Shown here piece by piece: positions 7,724 through 10,501 of a stretch of 10,501 nucleotides of DNA. The notes below the pieces were generated by a model. It worked only from the letters and a program-made list of their open reading frames with translations, had not been told where the DNA came from and made no database searches. The position numbers and the translations under genes are program-made. Every line of letters starts with the position of its first letter. Position 1 is the stretch's first letter. The DNA is from JBBDIO01 sp040880365 (GTDB taxonomy: Bacteria; Chloroflexota; Anaerolineae; Caldilineales; Caldilineaceae), in the NCBI GenBank assembly GCA_040880365.1, contig JBBDIO010000298.1:1-10501 (forward strand), written 5' to 3'.

Positions 7724-8572
7724 TCAGACCTTCTCGGCGAGGAGGATCAAACGTTCGCTGCCACTGTCATAGGGATTGCCGTCAAAATCGCCCCAGACGG
7801 CACGCGTCGCCAACCCGGCGCGCGCCAGCATCAGCTCGGCCTCGTTGCGCCAAAGATAGCGCAGCGAGAACGGGCAGACGGTGCGCCGGATTTCGCCACC
7901 GGGCAGCACTTCTTCATAAATAAAAGTCGTATCCTGAATCTGTTCGGCCAAATCCAGCAGGCGCACGCTCCATTTGAGTACCTGCGCACCGCTATCCGGG
8001 TCGAGCCACTGGTCGGCCAGTTCCATCACGCCGCCCACCTCCAGCAGCCGCGCAATATCGGGGTTAAAAAGGTCCAGCAGCAGCACGCCGCCCGGCGCAA
8101 GGTGGTGCGCCGCGTGTTCCAGGGCAGTCAATTGCGCCTGGGGCGTGTTCAAATGCATGAACGTGTTGCTGGCGCAAAAGGCAAACGCAAAACGGCCTGC
8201 TTGCGTGTCGGATCCCTTTTTGGGGCCGTCGGGTAGGCTAAAGGTACGCAAATCGCCCTGGATCAACGTGGCGCGTGGGCGCAATCCCTGTGCGCTGAGC
8301 TTGCGCTCGGCCAGTGCCAGCAACGCCGGGCTGATGTCCACACCCGTCACACTGTGGCCCGCGGCCGCGAGGGGCGCCAACAGCCGCCCCGTCCCACAGC
8401 CCAGCTCCAGCACCGGCCCGTCCGCGCCTTCCGCCATTTCCAGAATTAAGGGCACATCCGCATCAAAGTCCCGATAATCGGCATCATAGAAGCGGGCAAA
8501 GCGATCAAATACGGTCGCCTGCGATTCTGTCGCCTGCGATTCTGTAGCACTTGATTCAGCAGTCGGTTCCAT
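7724..8572 (-). CDS. Class I SAM-dependent methyltransferase
   Basis: A 282-residue cytoplasmic methyltransferase with a Rossmann-type core. Visible motifs, numbered from the ATG at 8570-8572: motif I LELGCGTG at 55-62 (SAM binding), VTGVDIS at 75-81 with Asp79 for the ribose hydroxyls, GDLRTF with Asp107 near the adenine, the FCASNTFMHL strand at 132-141, and HHLAPGGVLLLDLFNP at 156-171. This order fits the broad Methyltransf_25/11 group. The region about 185-275 is a beta-rich C-terminal part ending in GSERLILLAEKV, typical of small-molecule methyltransferases of unknown substrate. A GTG at 8594-8596 would add 8 residues, but the strong Shine-Dalgarno AAGGAG at 8580-8585 supports ATG 8572. 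The N-terminus has a Ser/Glu/Gln/Ala/Thr repeat encoded by a DNA tandem repeat. It is convergent with the transglutaminase gene and divergent from greA. The substrate cannot be predicted from sequence. Confidence 0.9.
   Translation of the reverse strand: MEPTAESSATESQATESQATVFDRFARFYDADYRDFDADVPLILEMAEGADGPVLELGCGTGRLLAPLAAAGHSVTGVDISPALLALAERKLSAQGLRPRATLIQGDLRTFSLPDGPKKGSDTQAGRFAFAFCASNTFMHLNTPQAQLTALEHAAHHLAPGGVLLLDLFNPDIARLLEVGGVMELADQWLDPDSGAQVLKWSVRLLDLAEQIQDTTFIYEEVLPGGEIRRTVCPFSLRYLWRNEAELMLARAGLATRAVWGDFDGNPYDSGSERLILLAEKV
8515..8559 (-). repeat. 15-bp tandem repeat coding the methyltransferase N-terminus
   Basis: Plus-strand unit TCGCCTGCGATTCTG is present twice exactly (8515-8529, 8530-8544), followed by a degenerate third unit at 8545-8559. 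Because the unit is 15 bp, copy-number change would keep the frame and only alter the number of ESQAT-type residues before the methyltransferase core. Confidence 0.85.
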
Positions 8573-8577
8573 TCGGT

Positions 8578-8585
8578 CTCTCCTT
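8578..8585 (-). promoter_or_regulatory. Shine-Dalgarno site of the methyltransferase gene
   Basis: Minus-strand AAGGAGAG, with the AAGGAG core 7 bases from ATG 8572. It decides the start against the upstream in-frame GTG at 8594-8596, which lies on the wrong side of this site. Confidence 0.85.
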
Positions 8586-8847
8586 GCAGCCCACACCGGG
8601 GCGCGCGCCCGGCAAGCACAGGCTCTGATGATTTTGTTTGCGTGACTCAGTTTAAGTGTAGATTTTTGTCTGAGTGTACACCCAAGCGTCCCACATACGC
8701 GCTTTCCAGCCCCCGCGATCCGCGTCCCCAGACCTGGCTTGCAGATGTAGCAGATGTATACGCTCGCCTATAGCTTCACCTACACCCCCGCCGGGATGGG
8801 ACGCCCATACAAGAATGTGTTTACATAGTGAGTGAAAAAACAGTGAT

Positions 8848-8876
8848 TTGCTTTTTTCGACCATATGAGCTATGCT
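8848..8876 (+). promoter_or_regulatory. Candidate sigma70-type promoter upstream of greA
   Basis: TTGCTT at 8848-8853 and TATGCT at 8871-8876 are separated by 17 bases and match the -35 and -10 consensus partly (3/6 and 4/6). The site lies about 180 bases before greA, giving a long 5' leader, and overlaps the right arm of the A/T inverted repeat. Similar partial matches occur by chance, so this is tentative. Confidence 0.3.
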
Positions 8877-9056
8877 GTAGTTTAGTCTAGGCCGACCGCA
8901 GGCCGGGAATTGTCCTGTTGTACACACTGTGACCCAGCAAATGTGCCCGATTGATCTGATTCGGGTGCAAACGTTTTTGGAACAAAGCCGTGTGCGTAAC
9001 CAGACAAATGCCGGTAAGGGTCGGCAATTACTTTTGATGAGTCGAGAGAGTCTACA

Positions 9057-9533
9057 ATGGCAAATAGAGAACCAGTCTATCTAACCGCAGACGGCCTGCA
9101 AAAAATTAAAGTAGAATTAGAATTTCTCACCGGCACCCGCCGCAAGGAAGTGGCGCGCATGATCGCCGAGGCCAAGGCCGAAGGCGATATCAGCGAAAAT
9201 GCCGGTTATGATGAGGCCAAGACGGCCCAGGGCTTCCTGGAAGGTCGCATTCGTGAGTTGGAAGCGATCATAAAACACGCCGAAGTCATCCAGGAATCTA
9301 CCAAGCCCAAAAACGAAGCGTCTTTGGGCCGCACGGTGATTGTGCGCGAGGTAGGTACCGATTACGAAGAGACCTATACCATCGTAGGCTCGCTGGAAGC
9401 AGACCCGGCCTCGGGTCGAATCAGCAACAGCAGTCCGTTGGGCAAGTCTTTGCTGGGCAAGAAAGTGGGCGACCATGTAACGGTCGACTCGCCGGGCGGC
9501 GAAATTGAATTTGAAATCCTGAAGATTCAATAG
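9057..9533 (+). CDS. greA: Transcription elongation factor GreA
   Basis: 158 residues, the usual length of GreA. It acts in the cytoplasm by entering the RNA polymerase secondary channel and stimulating cleavage of backtracked transcripts. The N-terminal coiled coil spans about residues 10-75, with the tip motif GDISENAGYDEAK (43-55). Asp44 and Glu47 correspond to the acidic tip residues that help hold the catalytic magnesium. QGFLEGRIRELE follows, which is diagnostic of the family. The C-terminal FKBP-like domain (about 85-158) shows the family signature with SPLGKSLLGKKVGDHVTV at 125-142. The start ATG at 9057 has only a weak purine-rich GAGAGAG upstream (9044-9050). lysS follows 105 bp later in the same direction, so an operon is likely. 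Identification is firm. Confidence 0.97.
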   Translation: MANREPVYLTADGLQKIKVELEFLTGTRRKEVARMIAEAKAEGDISENAGYDEAKTAQGFLEGRIRELEAIIKHAEVIQESTKPKNEASLGRTVIVREVGTDYEETYTIVGSLEADPASGRISNSSPLGKSLLGKKVGDHVTVDSPGGEIEFEILKIQ

Positions 9534-9536
9534 TGC

Positions 9537-9573
9537 GTGCACGCCCGTCGGCCCCCCGCCTGCGGGCAAGCAC
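9537..9573 (+). other. Interrupted hairpin in the greA-lysS spacer
   Basis: GTGC (9537-9540) and GCCCG (9543-9547) pair with CGGGC (9563-9567) and GCAC (9570-9573) across a small symmetric internal loop, with a 15-base apical loop. It starts 3 bases after the greA stop. No T-tract follows, so it is more likely an mRNA processing or stability hairpin, or a partial terminator tuning lysS, than a full terminator. Confidence 0.35.
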
Positions 9574-9623
9574 ATGCCGCGATCAACCACAGATAGTACC
9601 CAAAGCAATCACCCAAAAACATC

Positions 9624-9628
9624 AAGGA
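9624..9628 (+). promoter_or_regulatory. Ribosome binding site of lysS deciding a GTG start
   Basis: AAGGA lies 10 bases before GTG 9639. With the in-frame stop TAG at 9630-9632, and no ATG in frame until far inside the OB-fold domain, this fixes the non-ATG start. Confidence 0.65.
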
Positions 9629-9638
9629 CTAGGTCTGC

Positions 9639-10501
9639 GTGTCCGGCACGAACCAGAATACAAATCCCAGGTCGCCCGCCCTCTTTGCGCCCGAAAATCT
9701 TTCGGATCAGGAGCGCGCCCGTCTCGAGAATCTGCACGCGCTCCAGGCTGCGGGCATAGATGCCTTTCCCGCGCGCACCGCGCGCACCCATACCATCGCC
9801 CAGGCGCGCGAGCTCTATCGCAGCCAACACGGTGAACCCGAACCCCACGAGGCCCACGCGCCCGGCACAGCCCAGCCCACCACCGAACCAGTAACGGTTA
9901 CAGGACGGCTCAAGCGCATCCGCGTGATGGGCAAAATGAGTTTCGCCGATCTGGAAGATGGCACAGGCCAGATTCAACTGGTGTTGCGGCGCGACAGCCT
10001 GCCCGAAAACTGGTACAACGAAATCTGGAAACGGCACATCGATCTGGGAGATTTCATCGGCGCCACCGGACCACTGGTCGTCACCAAAACCGGCGAACTG
10101 AGCGTCGAAGTTTCGGGCGTGCAGTTTCTCAGCAAAGCGCTCAAACCCATGCCCGACAAGTGGCACGGTGTGCGCGACCGCGAAACGCGCTATCGTCGCC
10201 GCCATGTGGATCTCATCGCCAACCCCGAAGTGCGTGAGCTTTTTCGCACCCGCGCGGCCGTAGTGCGCGCCCTGCGCGAATATCTGGACAACGAAGACTT
10301 TCTCGAAGTCGAGACGCCCATTCTCCAGCCCATCTATGGGGGTGCCGCCGCGCGCCCGTTTGTCACCCATCACAACCAGCTCCACCAGGATCTCTATCTG
10401 CGCATCAGCTTCGAGCTATATCTCAAACGGCTGATTGTGGGCGGCTTTGATCGGGTCTATGAAATTGGGCGCGACTTTCGCAACGAGGGCGTTTCCTTCA
10501 A
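9639..10501 (+). CDS. lysS: Lysyl-tRNA synthetase, class II (5' part, cut by window end)
   Basis: Charges tRNA-Lys with lysine in the cytoplasm. 287 codons are visible before the window ends; the family is about 500 residues. The N-terminal OB-fold anticodon-binding domain shows VTVTGRLKRIRVMGKMSF at 85-102 and a GQIQLVLRRD strand at 110-119. The linker KWHGVRDRETRYRRRHVDL is at 174-192. The catalytic core begins with class II motif 1 around FLEVETPILQ (221-230), then GGAAARPFVTHHN (234-246), ELYLKRLIVGGF (259-270) and the start of motif 2, FRNEG (280-284). All match bacterial LysS. The start is GTG at 9639: an in-frame TAG at 9630-9632 rules out an earlier start, and AAGGA at 9624-9628 lies 10 bases upstream. 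A Pro/His/Glu-rich stretch at about 63-84 looks like an insertion relative to E. coli LysS. Probably co-transcribed with greA. Confidence 0.96.
   Translation, partial: MSGTNQNTNPRSPALFAPENLSDQERARLENLHALQAAGIDAFPARTARTHTIAQARELYRSQHGEPEPHEAHAPGTAQPTTEPVTVTGRLKRIRVMGKMSFADLEDGTGQIQLVLRRDSLPENWYNEIWKRHIDLGDFIGATGPLVVTKTGELSVEVSGVQFLSKALKPMPDKWHGVRDRETRYRRRHVDLIANPEVRELFRTRAAVVRALREYLDNEDFLEVETPILQPIYGGAAARPFVTHHNQLHQDLYLRISFELYLKRLIVGGFDRVYEIGRDFRNEGVSF

Larger units (their letters stand above)
8573..9056. other. Non-coding divergent intergenic region between methyltransferase and greA
   Basis: About 480 bases with lower GC than the genes and no convincing coding frame. Visible elements: a GC-rich partial palindrome (8596-8612) in the methyltransferase leader; the inverted pair ACTCAG (8645-8650) / CTGAGT (8670-8675); a 9-bp direct repeat GCAGATGTA twice at 8741-8758; the A/T inverted repeat GAAAAAA (8834-8840) / TTTTTTC (8852-8858); a possible promoter at 8848-8876; and a small CCCGA/TCGGG hairpin at about 8947-8966. 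It probably holds promoters for both divergent genes. I recognise no known riboswitch, T-box or small RNA. Confidence 0.6.

Noticed and set aside
7695..7745. Two short hairpins (7695-7707 and 7729-7745) at the convergent gene ends
   Set aside because: Both lie wholly or partly within coding ends, have 5-7 bp stems and lack T-runs, so a bidirectional terminator is not supported.
8652..8927. 91-codon minus-strand open frame in the greA upstream region
   Set aside because: No ribosome site and no protein-like hydrophobic pattern. It crosses the A6/T6 repeat and promoter-like element, and its composition is that of intergenic DNA.
9609..10385. 258-codon minus-strand open frame
   Set aside because: Antisense to lysS, whose class II synthetase motifs are unmistakable on the plus strand.
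1..10501. CRISPR arrays, transposase genes, tRNA or rRNA, phage or toxin-antitoxin genes
   Set aside because: I looked for regularly spaced repeats, cloverleaf-like segments and recognisable protein families on both strands and found none.

Overview
The window reads as a piece of a GC-rich bacterial chromosome. It is probably a metagenome-assembled or draft scaffold, because a run of exactly 100 N (1517-1616) interrupts one gene. The LysS and GreA sequences, the lipoprotein and secretion signals, the GC-rich codon use and a large transglutaminase membrane protein of the TgpA type suggest a member of the Chloroflexota (Anaerolineae/Caldilineae-like). That placement is an inference from protein flavour, not from a marker search.

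Layout. Positions 1-165 hold no convincing gene but contain a perfect 16-bp inverted repeat (94-142). The minus strand then carries a lipoprotein with two tandem DsbA/thioredoxin-like domains, each with a CPFC active site (166-1805, split by the N gap). Upstream of it on the same strand is a 100-residue protein of unknown function (2047-2349) that ends in a clear intrinsic terminator (1994-2026), so the two are probably separate transcription units. On the plus strand follow a large secreted, C-terminally membrane-anchored protein of unknown function (about 2497-4782) and a multi-pass TgpA-like transglutaminase-core protein (4900-7710). A class I SAM-dependent methyltransferase (7724-8572, minus) converges on the transglutaminase gene with only 13 bp between the stop codons. 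A non-coding stretch of about 480 bp (8573-9056) separates the divergent methyltransferase and greA genes. The plus strand then carries greA (transcription elongation factor) and the 5' part of lysS (lysyl-tRNA synthetase), cut off by the window end.

How the genes relate. The dsbA-like lipoprotein, the anchored secreted protein and the transglutaminase protein all act outside the cytoplasmic membrane, so the left two thirds of the window is an envelope-protein region. The 761-residue protein and the transglutaminase are consecutive and co-directional (117 bp apart), which suggests a joint role, but nothing in the sequence proves it. The right third is housekeeping: greA and lysS are probably co-transcribed. 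I see no mobile element, CRISPR array, rRNA or tRNA, and no clear new defence or biosynthetic system. The points most worth checking are the tandem-DsbA lipoprotein with its misassembled linker and the uncharacterised partner of the transglutaminase.
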